From: Treponema vincentii
Lineage (GTDB): Bacteria; Spirochaetota; Spirochaetia; Treponematales; Treponemataceae
Direction of reading: 5' to 3'
DNA: 64,000 bases
Assembly (NCBI RefSeq): GCF_010365865.1
Contig: NZ_CP048020.1
Coordinates: 1,488,001 to 1,552,000, forward strand
Shown piece after piece: positions 46,437-53,176 of this stretch. A model generated the notes under the pieces. It was not told the origin of the DNA. It searched no databases and was given only the letters and a program-made list of their open reading frames with translations. Position 1 is the stretch's first letter. Each line of letters starts with the position of its first letter. Made by a program: the position numbers and the translations under genes.

Positions 46437-47972
46437 ATGGCAGGCTTCAAAAAAAATACTTTAGCAATCGGAAGTATTATTATTCTGGTATTTTCAGTAA
46501 TCGCGTTTGTTTTTGTTCCGGCCGCAGGTGGGCAATCGAACGACGGTTCAAAAACAATGATCGGTAAATGGAAAAATAAACAGCTTGACTATACGGCTGA
46601 CGGACTTTTTTTCAGGGAATACCAACAGCTTCATCGATCTGCCGAACTACGCGGATATCTAAGAAATGACAATAATAACAAAGCTCAGCAGGAATTTATA
46701 GAACGGCAGATTATGCGAACCGCATTTAATTCTTCCATGATTCAGCTTGCTGCGCGAGAAGAAGCCCTGAATGCAGGTTTTTATCTGCCGAATAAAAATA
46801 TCAATAAAGCGCTTATTTCCTTTTATACTGACTCAACAGGCGCTTATTCTGAAAAATTATACAATCGGACATCGGAACAGCAGCGTCTTGCCAATAGGCG
46901 GCAAGTAATCGATTATCTTACCGCACAACGATATATCGAAGATAACTTCGGCACCTATGATAATATATTCGGGCTAAAAACGAGCTCTGCGGAAACAGCT
47001 TTTGTGCAGAAGATGGCAGAAAAAGAGCGCATTTTTAAATATGTCGTATTTGAAGAAAGTCAATTTCCTCAAGATAAAATTCGTGCGTATGGCGAAGAAC
47101 ACGCGGAGATGTTTGCAGAGCATAACTTACTAATGTTGACCTTTGCCTCTCAAGAGGATGCAAATAAAACCGCTCAAGCACTCCAAAAAGGAGAGATCAC
47201 GTTTGAAGATGCGGTGGTAACAAATTCTACCAAAATGGGTACCGATGCTAACGGAAAACTGTTATCTCCATACCGAACAACGGTAAACCGGACATTCCCC
47301 GAATCAAAGGATCTTGATACCGTACTTAAACTCGGAGTCGATGAAATGAGTCCTGTCGTTAAAACTTCATCAGGATATGCGATCGTAAAATGCACCGCTC
47401 CGGCTAAAGCTGCCGATTTTACGCTACCTGAAACGCAAGATCGTGTACTTTCCTATATGAAATCGAATGAACGAGGTATTATCGAAGATTACCTTGAGCA
47501 AAAGGCAAAAACCTTTATCGAAGCAGCAAAAATCGGCGGATTTGCGCATGAAGCTTCCATAAACGACTTGGTTGTACAGACAAGCAACCCGATAACACTG
47601 AACTACGGTAATGCCGCTATCTTACCGCAAATTTCTTATCAGTCGGATAGTTTCTTTACGGCCGGTGTACGGAATGAAACCTTCTTTAAAAAAGCCTTTG
47701 CACTTAAGCAGGGGGAAATTTCGGATCCGATTTTGCTGGGGGCAAACGTACTGGTTTTGCAGCTCGATGAAGAAAAAAACAGCTCGGAAGAGACACAAAA
47801 TAATATTGCGAACTCATATCGACAGTTCGCATCGGTTTGGTATTACGAATACCCACTCGCCATGCTTGCCTATCAACAACTTTCATGGGGACAGCAGACT
47901 TTTATTGATTTTGTCTTAAACAGCAAAAACTTTACCGACAATTTTAATGCGGTATTCAACCAAAAAGATTGA
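46437..47972 (+). CDS. PpiD/SurA-like periplasmic chaperone with degenerate parvulin domain
   Basis: This 511-aa protein has an N-terminal membrane anchor (TLAIGSIIILVFSVIAFVFV), a SurA_N-like helical region (about 50-210), and a parvulin-like segment (about 225-335: MLTFASQEDANKTAQALQKGEITFEDAV...GVDEMSPVVKTSSGYAIVKC). A second C-terminal PPIase-like segment follows (FALKQGEISDPILLGANVLVLQLDE). It matches the PpiD layout of inner-membrane-anchored folding helpers for outer-membrane proteins. Isomerase activity is uncertain because the core motifs are weak. AAGGAAACAAAACT precedes the ATG. The next gene starts within its stop codon. Confidence 0.8.
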   Translation: MAGFKKNTLAIGSIIILVFSVIAFVFVPAAGGQSNDGSKTMIGKWKNKQLDYTADGLFFREYQQLHRSAELRGYLRNDNNNKAQQEFIERQIMRTAFNSSMIQLAAREEALNAGFYLPNKNINKALISFYTDSTGAYSEKLYNRTSEQQRLANRRQVIDYLTAQRYIEDNFGTYDNIFGLKTSSAETAFVQKMAEKERIFKYVVFEESQFPQDKIRAYGEEHAEMFAEHNLLMLTFASQEDANKTAQALQKGEITFEDAVVTNSTKMGTDANGKLLSPYRTTVNRTFPESKDLDTVLKLGVDEMSPVVKTSSGYAIVKCTAPAKAADFTLPETQDRVLSYMKSNERGIIEDYLEQKAKTFIEAAKIGGFAHEASINDLVVQTSNPITLNYGNAAILPQISYQSDSFFTAGVRNETFFKKAFALKQGEISDPILLGANVLVLQLDEEKNSSEETQNNIANSYRQFASVWYYEYPLAMLAYQQLSWGQQTFIDFVLNSKNFTDNFNAVFNQKD

Positions 47973-49747
47973 TTAGCGACAACAAAGATGAAAAGCCTCT
48001 GCTAATACAAACAAGCAGGGGCTTTTCCGTTTTATATCGAAATAAATATCTCTATTCAAAATACAATCCTCAAGCAGCCATTATAGCGCAGATTGCATCG
48101 TTGCAGATACCCAATTCTACATTAATACTCTGCCTTTCGCCGGTACTGGGCTACGGACTTAAAGAATTGACGGAAAAGCTACCGGCTTCTTCCTATATTC
48201 TCGCGCTGGAATGCGATCAAATGCTGATGCGGTTCTCGCTCGATCATTGTGATTTCTCTCCGTTTGCACAGCAGCGATTTTCTTATATCCGGACGGATTC
48301 GGTTGCAGAGGTGCTGAAAAAGATAGAATCCTTGCCGTTGTTTCCCTTTAAAAAGTGTCTTGTGCTTTCCTGTTCAGGCGGGGTACAGCTCAATCAAGTC
48401 TTTTATGATGAAGTGCGTTTGTATGCCGATGAGGTTATTTCACGGTTTTGGAAAAACCGGATAACGCTGATGCATCTCGGCAGGAATTACGCACATAATA
48501 CGTTCCGCAACCTCCTCTCGCTTGCGAGATCGCTTGCAAAATCACCGGCGAGACAAATGACGGGATCGCTGACGAGATCACTCGTAAGATCGCCGGAGAG
48601 TTCCCCAGCGGAATCATCTGCGTGGGAGGCGCCATCGAGTAAGAGGAATTTCCAGTTGCTCACCGGCGATGAGCGTATCCGCAAGCCTCTTTTGGTTGTA
48701 GGTGCCGGTCCTTCGCTGGATACTGCACGAGATTTTATCATCAAGAATAGAAATTCTTTTTTTTTGCTTACGGTGGATGCCGCAGCCGCAGCACTGTTAC
48801 CCGATATTCGACCTGACGCAATCGTATTGGTGGAATCGCAGTACTGGATTGATTCGGCGTTCATCGGCTTGCGCAAATACGGCATACCGGTCTTTGCCGA
48901 TCTGACGGCTTCCCCCCGTGCGCTGCAAGCATGCGGCGGAAGTGTACACTTTTTTTGCACCGAGTACGCACGGCTGAAGTATTTGGAACATCTCTATCAA
49001 ACGCTGCAGCCGCTTATTCTTCCGCCGATGGGATCGGTAGGATTGACAGCACTACAGCTTGCTTTAGCGCTGGGCGCCCCTCACCTGCCCGTACTGCATA
49101 CCGGCTTGGATTTTGCATGGCAAAACGGTCTTACCCATGCCGCCGGAAGCAGCCCTATAAAAAAACTCTTTGCGGAAATAAACCGTACCGAATCGCCGTA
49201 TAAGCTCAGTCTCTCTACCGGTATGCAGCGTATTGTCGGAAAGAAAGGGGTTTCCTATTGGACAACTCCGGTACTATCCGGCTATGCGGAACTGTACCGC
49301 CATGCCTTCTCCGGAAATGAGCGGGTTATCGACATTGGAACGGAAGGCTGCTTTTTGAACGGCCGGCAGGCTGATATAACTGAAGCGGAGCGGATACTTA
49401 CCGATGCCTGTGCCTCGGATGCGGACAGTACAGCTATCGGAACCGGTTGCTCACAGACAAATGCAGCCGATACTTTTTTTGATTCCGTTTGTGAATCAGA
49501 CACTGCAAACGAACGATATGAAGCGCTCTCCGGCTATCTTGCCCGTGAAGCCGAAGCGTTGACTATGCTGAATGACCATTTACAGGGCAAGCGCTCGATA
49601 TCGGAACACATGATGGAACAACTCTTTTCAGTGCGCGACTATCTGTACAGCCACTTCCCCGATGCAGCACGGGGCTATTCGCTTGACCTCGGTTTTCTAA
49701 AGCGGGCAGGTATCGAGCTGCGGTATCTGCTGAAGATTCTCGGCTAA
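47969..49747 (+). CDS. DUF115 / Maf-like motility accessory protein
   Basis: The frame starts at TTG 47969, overlapping the preceding stop (TTGA); no in-frame ATG is nearby. The 592-aa product has the DUF115 (MAF_flag10) core: PLLVVGAGPSLDTARDFI, FFLLTVDAAAAALLPDIRPDAIVLVESQ and PPMGSVGLTALQLALALGA. Proteins of this family transfer nonulosonic acids to flagellin in other bacteria, so flagellar filament modification is inferred. Residues about 184-219 are an inserted low-complexity stretch of four-residue repeats (SLAR, SLAK, SPAR, SLTR, SLVR), encoded by a 12-bp tandem array, just before the DUF115 nucleotide-binding segment. Confidence 0.78.
   Translation: MISDNKDEKPLLIQTSRGFSVLYRNKYLYSKYNPQAAIIAQIASLQIPNSTLILCLSPVLGYGLKELTEKLPASSYILALECDQMLMRFSLDHCDFSPFAQQRFSYIRTDSVAEVLKKIESLPLFPFKKCLVLSCSGGVQLNQVFYDEVRLYADEVISRFWKNRITLMHLGRNYAHNTFRNLLSLARSLAKSPARQMTGSLTRSLVRSPESSPAESSAWEAPSSKRNFQLLTGDERIRKPLLVVGAGPSLDTARDFIIKNRNSFFLLTVDAAAAALLPDIRPDAIVLVESQYWIDSAFIGLRKYGIPVFADLTASPRALQACGGSVHFFCTEYARLKYLEHLYQTLQPLILPPMGSVGLTALQLALALGAPHLPVLHTGLDFAWQNGLTHAAGSSPIKKLFAEINRTESPYKLSLSTGMQRIVGKKGVSYWTTPVLSGYAELYRHAFSGNERVIDIGTEGCFLNGRQADITEAERILTDACASDADSTAIGTGCSQTNAADTFFDSVCESDTANERYEALSGYLAREAEALTMLNDHLQGKRSISEHMMEQLFSVRDYLYSHFPDAARGYSLDLGFLKRAGIELRYLLKILG
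48518..48625 (+). repeat. Degenerate 12-bp tandem repeat inside the Maf-like gene
   Basis: About nine units of 12 bp, of the type TCGCTTGCGAGA, encode S-[LP]-[ATV]-[RKE]. In-frame unit length means copy-number changes would keep the reading frame. The array adds a basic, Ser-rich linker. Confidence 0.75.
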
Positions 49748-49994
49748 CAAAGGATGGATGCAAAAATGGCTAAAGAAACGAAGCAAGCTAAGCTGTCATT
49801 TACACAGAATTTATGACAGGGTCGTTTTTAATTACAAAATCCTATTACAATACGTTCTGCACCGGCTGATTGCGACGTACACCAACACACGGGTAATATG
49901 CAGAGTATACTCTGCTTCGTCCCATTCGGTGTCTTAAAAAACGATAATTCTCAAGTGTAATATGGCGTTCTATAAAATATGGAAAGCTTCGCTT

Positions 49995-50246
49995 TCAGGC
50001 TCCTTCTACATCCGCTTTGCTTAATCCGGTAACCTGCATGATCTTTTGTACAGAATCGCCAAGCTGTTTTAATAATTTTGCAGTTTCGAGCTTTGCCTGG
50101 TGGGAACCTTGCGATATTCCTTGCTCTCTGCCCTCCGCAAAAGCTATTCTGCCTGCTTCTGCTCGCTGTACGGCAATGTCAGTATCATAGTCATATTCAG
50201 CTACTAAGATATTGATTACCTCCTTTTTTGAAAATATACGGCGCAT
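49995..50246 (-). pseudogene. C-terminal remnant of an Rpn-family gene
   Basis: The minus-strand frame encodes KKEVINILVAEYDYDTDIAVQRAE followed by a charged tail and a stop at 49995. It matches the C-terminal third of the full Rpn protein at 1966-2847 (SKEVLNMLIGEYDYDTDIAVQREE). The homology begins right at the edge of the inverted-repeat element at 50225-50347; the first residues (RRIF) are repeat DNA. No N-terminal Rpn sequence lies on the other side, so the gene was truncated by insertion plus deletion. Confidence 0.8.
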
Positions 50247-50347
50247 CTACTGCGTCGTACGGCAAAAAAGTGTCCTCAACGTATTAAAATACGCCTGCGG
50301 TACTTTTTTGCCTAACTTCTTGTATCTGCACCATCTATTTTCAAAAG
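50225..50347 (-). repeat. Inverted-repeat (MITE-like) element, family II copy 2
   Basis: Outer arms TTTTGAAAATA and TATTTTCAAAAG bound a 123-bp unit that aligns, in reverse, with the element at 2900-3024 along its length. It conserves GTGCAGAT, CCGCAGGCGTA and GAGGAC. The middle stem differs by paired changes (GGCAAAAAAGT/ACTTTTTTGCC versus CAAAAAACA/TGTTTTTTG). It abuts the Rpn remnant. Confidence 0.75.
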
Positions 50348-50363
50348 TCATTTCAGTACCGCA

Positions 50364-50454
50364 ATGGATGGCGGAGGTTCTACGCAGCAGCGACGTTTTT
50401 GCGTAAGCAAAAACTCGCGTCCAAGAATTGACAAGGACGTCAATTCTTGGACAT
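50364..50454 (-). repeat. Double-hairpin element R1 (downstream of variable-region fragment VR2)
   Basis: On the plus strand: conserved segment GGTTCTACGCAGCAGCGAC, hairpin GTTTTTGC-gtaa-GCAAAAAC, CTCGCG, then hairpin TCCAAGAATTGAC with a six-base AAGGAC loop and its exact complement. In coding (minus) sense the 13-bp hairpin begins 3 nt after the conserved end of VR2. It is homologous to elements at 50721, 50848 and 59333, with different but fully paired stems. Confidence 0.8.
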
Positions 50455-50583
50455 AGCCACACGAAACCCAAGAAAGTCGAGGCTGATGTCGGGGCCGTCG
50501 AGCCGTCTACCGACGACGCAGTCCCCCGCGAGATTGTACCAGCTGCCGCCGCGTATGACGCGGTCATCACCGGAAGCAGCACC
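50455..50583 (-). pseudogene. Detached 3' variable-region fragment (VR2) of a TvpA-like gene
   Basis: The minus-strand frame reads RVIRGGSWYNLAGDCVVG, then a segment ending in LGFRVA, i.e. the last 43 codons of an FGE/C-type-lectin domain. Upstream (50584-50720) the frame is lost and no start or signal peptide exists, so this is a gene remnant or cassette. It aligns codon by codon with the 3' end of the lipoprotein gene (50947-51078), with one codon missing. Of 25 differing codons, 20 keep the third base and 14 of those end in C. This is the pattern expected when AAC codons of a shared template are mutagenised at A. Confidence 0.8.
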
Positions 50584-50720
50584 TTATTAATGTCCCTACC
50601 GTTTTTTAGTCAAAAAATTTTCGAGCCGCTAAAGCGGCTACTCGGTGCCGCTTTAACTTACTTTCAAACCTATACTGCACCTCACAACACATTTTGCCGG
50701 TTCGGTTTCGCCGCATACCG

Positions 50721-50816
50721 CCACGGATGGTGGTGGTTCCAAACAGTAGTAAGTTTTTCGCTAGAAAAACTTATCGTTGAGCAGTGTACACGGACGTACA
50801 CTGCTCAACAGCCCGT
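50721..50816 (-). repeat. Double-hairpin element R2 (solo)
   Basis: Same layout as R1: GGTGGTTCCAAACAG segment, hairpin AAGTTTTTC-gcta-GAAAAACTT, then hairpin TTGAGCAGTGTAC with an ACGGAC loop and its exact complement. No variable-region sequence follows it, so it is a solitary copy or a relic. Confidence 0.75.
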
Positions 50817-50847
50817 AGCTGCTCAACCTCACAGGCAAAAGCGGCAT

Positions 50848-50934
50848 GGATGCCGCTGGTTCCACGCAACAGCGACGTTTGAGGCTTCGCCTCAAACTCG
50901 TCGATGAAAAATGTACACGGATGTACATTTTTCA
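50848..50934 (-). repeat. Double-hairpin element R3 (downstream of the lipoprotein variable region)
   Basis: Segment GGTTCCACGCAACAGCGAC, hairpin GTTTGAGGC/GCCTCAAAC, CTCGTC, then a 14-bp hairpin GATGAAAAATGTAC with an ACGGAT loop and its exact complement. In the coding direction the second hairpin starts at the TGA stop of the lipoprotein gene, i.e. immediately after its variable region. Confidence 0.8.
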
Positions 50935-52293
50935 TCAGGGGCGACAAGCCACACGAAAGCCAAGATCGACGCTGACGTAGCCAGGGCTGCTGTTGCCCCG
51001 CCAACCGACGACGCAGCTCTCCGCGTAGTCGTGCACGCCGCCACCGCGTTCGATGCGGATAGAACCGGAACCAGCACCCTGCGGGTCAACTACAAATCCG
51101 CCGGATGTATAAGCAGCATCATTTGCTCTAGGATTAGCATCATACCCATCAAAACACCATTCCCATACATTCCCGCTCATATCGTGTAAGCCTAGTGCAT
51201 TCTTCCGTTTTTCCCCTACAGGATGGGTCTTATAGTCTATAGTATTATCACGATACCACGCAACCGCTTTTGTCTCAGCCGCATTATTCCAGTTAGCTTT
51301 CGCTCCGCTCGCGCTGTTCAGTTTGGTAAGCCATACTTCTCCGTATTTCTCAGCATTGGTGTTGTCGCTTCCCTGCCACCGAGCTGCATACTCCCATTCC
51401 GCTTCCGTCGGCAGTCTAAAGCCTTTTTTACTCATATCGGCATACGCATCATCACACTCACTACCCTTCATTGCGTCTTTTAATACGACGGTATGATCGT
51501 CCTTTTTGCGGTAGACGCATTCCCCTTCCCCTTTGATTTTCTGGGTATACGCATTGCACCATACAATACAGTCTCGCCAGCTTATCATTGTTACAGGATG
51601 ATTTTTATTCGCTGTAGGAGACTTGCCGATATTTGTATAATTAGGATAACTACCTCCGCCGCCGCCTGAGCCGTCCCAACCTTCGAGACCCTTGTTTGCA
51701 AAGGTGTAGCCTTTAGTTTCTGCCCATGTCCTCACCTCATACCATACCTCATACGGCACTTCCGTTTTGCCAAGCTTATAAGGGCTCAATTTTACCTTCC
51801 GCCCTTCGCGGAATACGCCTTTCCAATGATCTTGCGTTCCCGGCAATGTATATGTCGGATCTTTACCGGTAATCCCCGCTGCAGGCGGACTTATCGTTAC
51901 AAAATTGCCGGAAGGCGGTGTAGGCGGGACGCTGTTGCTTTCAAAGCTCACCTTAACCTCGACGCCTTTTATAACGGTAAACGAATAGAAAGCGTTCGTG
52001 CCGTTTACGGCTTCTCCATCACGCATCCAGCCCTTTACCCTGTAGCCTGAATCAGGCGTCGCCCTAAAGGTTACTGTTTTACCCTGTTCAATGGTTATAG
52101 GGCTCGTCTCCGTTTCCGCTATGCCTTCCGCCTTTGCTTTAAGCGTACCGTGTTCCCCGGCGCTAAACGTTACTGCAAACGTTTCCGGTTTAACCGTTAT
52201 CTTATTCGGACATCCGGTAAACAAGGCCATTGCAGCAAGCATCAACACTGCTGCCCATTTAAAGACTTTTGTCTTTTTGTTCTTTCCTTCCAT
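50935..52293 (-). CDS. TvpA-like variable lipoprotein: divergent InlB-type repeat plus FGE/C-type-lectin domain
   Basis: This 452-aa protein has a signal peptide with lipobox LFTGC (Cys about 28), a divergent InlB/Flg_new-like beta domain (about 38-115: VTFSAGEHGTLKA...VTFRATPDSGYRVKGW), and a C-terminal FGE-sulfatase/C-type-lectin fold with GFRLPTEAEWEYAAR and LGLHDMSGNVWEWC. Its last 44 codons form a putative variable region. The protein would be displayed on the cell surface as a ligand-binding lipoprotein, like TvpA, the DGR target of T. denticola. AGAGGAG precedes ATG 52293. It is probably not an enzyme, since this fold is reused as a binding scaffold in DGR targets. No DGR reverse transcriptase lies in the window, so diversification would act in trans or is no longer active. 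Confidence 0.85.
   Translation of the reverse strand: MEGKNKKTKVFKWAAVLMLAAMALFTGCPNKITVKPETFAVTFSAGEHGTLKAKAEGIAETETSPITIEQGKTVTFRATPDSGYRVKGWMRDGEAVNGTNAFYSFTVIKGVEVKVSFESNSVPPTPPSGNFVTISPPAAGITGKDPTYTLPGTQDHWKGVFREGRKVKLSPYKLGKTEVPYEVWYEVRTWAETKGYTFANKGLEGWDGSGGGGGSYPNYTNIGKSPTANKNHPVTMISWRDCIVWCNAYTQKIKGEGECVYRKKDDHTVVLKDAMKGSECDDAYADMSKKGFRLPTEAEWEYAARWQGSDNTNAEKYGEVWLTKLNSASGAKANWNNAAETKAVAWYRDNTIDYKTHPVGEKRKNALGLHDMSGNVWEWCFDGYDANPRANDAAYTSGGFVVDPQGAGSGSIRIERGGGVHDYAESCVVGWRGNSSPGYVSVDLGFRVACRP
50947..51078 (-). other. Putative DGR variable region (VR1) of the TvpA-like gene
   Basis: Forty-four codons before the stop carry the block RGGGVHDYAESCVVGWRG...LGFRVA. Invariant codons shared with VR2 (TGC GTC GTC GGT, CGG, CTT, TTT CGT GTG GCT) are interspersed with codons such as CAC, GAC, TAC, AGC, GGC and GTC that end in C, as expected after A-to-N substitution of AAC codons. 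The end of the block would act as the initiation-of-homing site, with hairpin R3 right after it. Confidence 0.78.
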
Positions 52294-52309
52294 AAAATTT
52301 CTCCTCTAT

Positions 52310-52757
52310 ATATTATTTTGCCTCAAAGCGCCAAAGGCTTCGCTTATGCCTTGCATCCATTACCTATTACAAATTACCAATTACGGCTCCGTTTACCCTG
52401 AATCAAACCACACGGCCGGACGGCTTCGACGATAAAATGCTGAAAATAATGGATAATTTATAATGCATAATGTGTAATTATGTGGTACAAAATTTATACT
52501 TGAATCTTGGGAATAGGGAATGTGCTTTGCAGTTCTTTTTCTTAATGCGCCCGCGAAGCTCGCAGAAAATGGTAAGGTTTTAGAAGGAATATCCTTATCA
52601 ACTCTCCTCTCTATCTTTCTCCGCATACTTAGCGCCCTTTGCGGTTTAAAATAAAAAAGCCTAACAGCACGGTTGCCGTCTGCAAAAGTTGATGAGAAAA
52701 AATAATGATGTCGTTGCTTAAATGAAAAAATCGCCCGTTTTTCAGGGCACAGTCTAC
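52310..52757. other. AT-rich non-coding stretch upstream of the lipoprotein gene
   Basis: Between the lipoprotein ribosome site and the 8-bp tandem repeat there is no credible gene; short frames here lack ribosome sites and motifs. The lipoprotein promoter must lie here but no convincing -35/-10 pair was found. TATATATTATTTTG close to the ribosome site (52306-52320) could be part of it. Confidence 0.4.
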
Positions 52758-52821
52758 TTGCTGAGTTGCTGAGTTGCTGAGTTGCTGAGTTGCTGAGTTG
52801 CTGAGTTGCTGAGTTGCTGAG
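52758..52821. repeat. Eight-copy 8-bp tandem repeat (TTGCTGAG)n
   Basis: Eight perfect copies of TTGCTGAG are followed by a partial unit. The repeat unit is not a multiple of three and perfect copies are prone to slippage. It lies between the divergent lipoprotein (start 52293) and symporter (start 53177) genes, within an open minus-strand frame of 91 codons that looks non-coding. Confidence 0.9.
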
Positions 52822-53111
52822 TGATTATGCCGACAAAGCTATGTATGTCAACTATCTTTTGAAAATATTCCGCTACTGAAAATAGCAACTGCACTTTGGA
52901 AAGAGGCGGTTGGTGCTGCGGTAATACGGTAAATCGATTCAGCATATAGGCTATTATATGGTAAGAAGGAGTAAAAAGCAAGTTTGCTTTTGCAAATAGT
53001 CGGCGCAGCTGAGTTGCCGATATGCTCACGTAAGCCGGGGAAGTTTGGCTATCAAGCTCTTATTGAGAAATTTGTAGAATTTTTTGTTGCATTTCCTTGA
53101 AAGGTGGTGTA

Positions 53112-53157
53112 AGCTTATATTATGATATGTAATATATTACATATCATAATATAAGCT
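53112..53157. promoter_or_regulatory. 46-bp perfect palindrome before the symporter gene
   Basis: Arms of 23 bp (beginning AGCTTATATTATGATATGTA) meet without a spacer and are exactly complementary. The palindrome ends 19 bp before the symporter ATG, just ahead of its ribosome site (AGAGGAGAA). It is AT-rich and contains possible -10 sequences on both strands. It could be an operator or a cruciform/hairpin in the leader. Confidence 0.85.
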
Positions 53158-53176
53158 AAGTAGAGGAGAAATCAGT

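Noticed and set aside
50771-51089. Open minus- and plus-strand frames over the lipoprotein 3' end and hairpins R2/R3
   Set aside because: They are alternative frames of the variable region and hairpin DNA, with Ala/Thr/Ser-rich translations and no ribosome sites.
52754-53029. 91-codon minus-strand frame ending in QQLSNSAT repeats
   Set aside because: The repeats come from the 8-bp tandem array; there is no ribosome site, the sequence has no domain, and the N-terminal part lies in AT-rich intergenic DNA.
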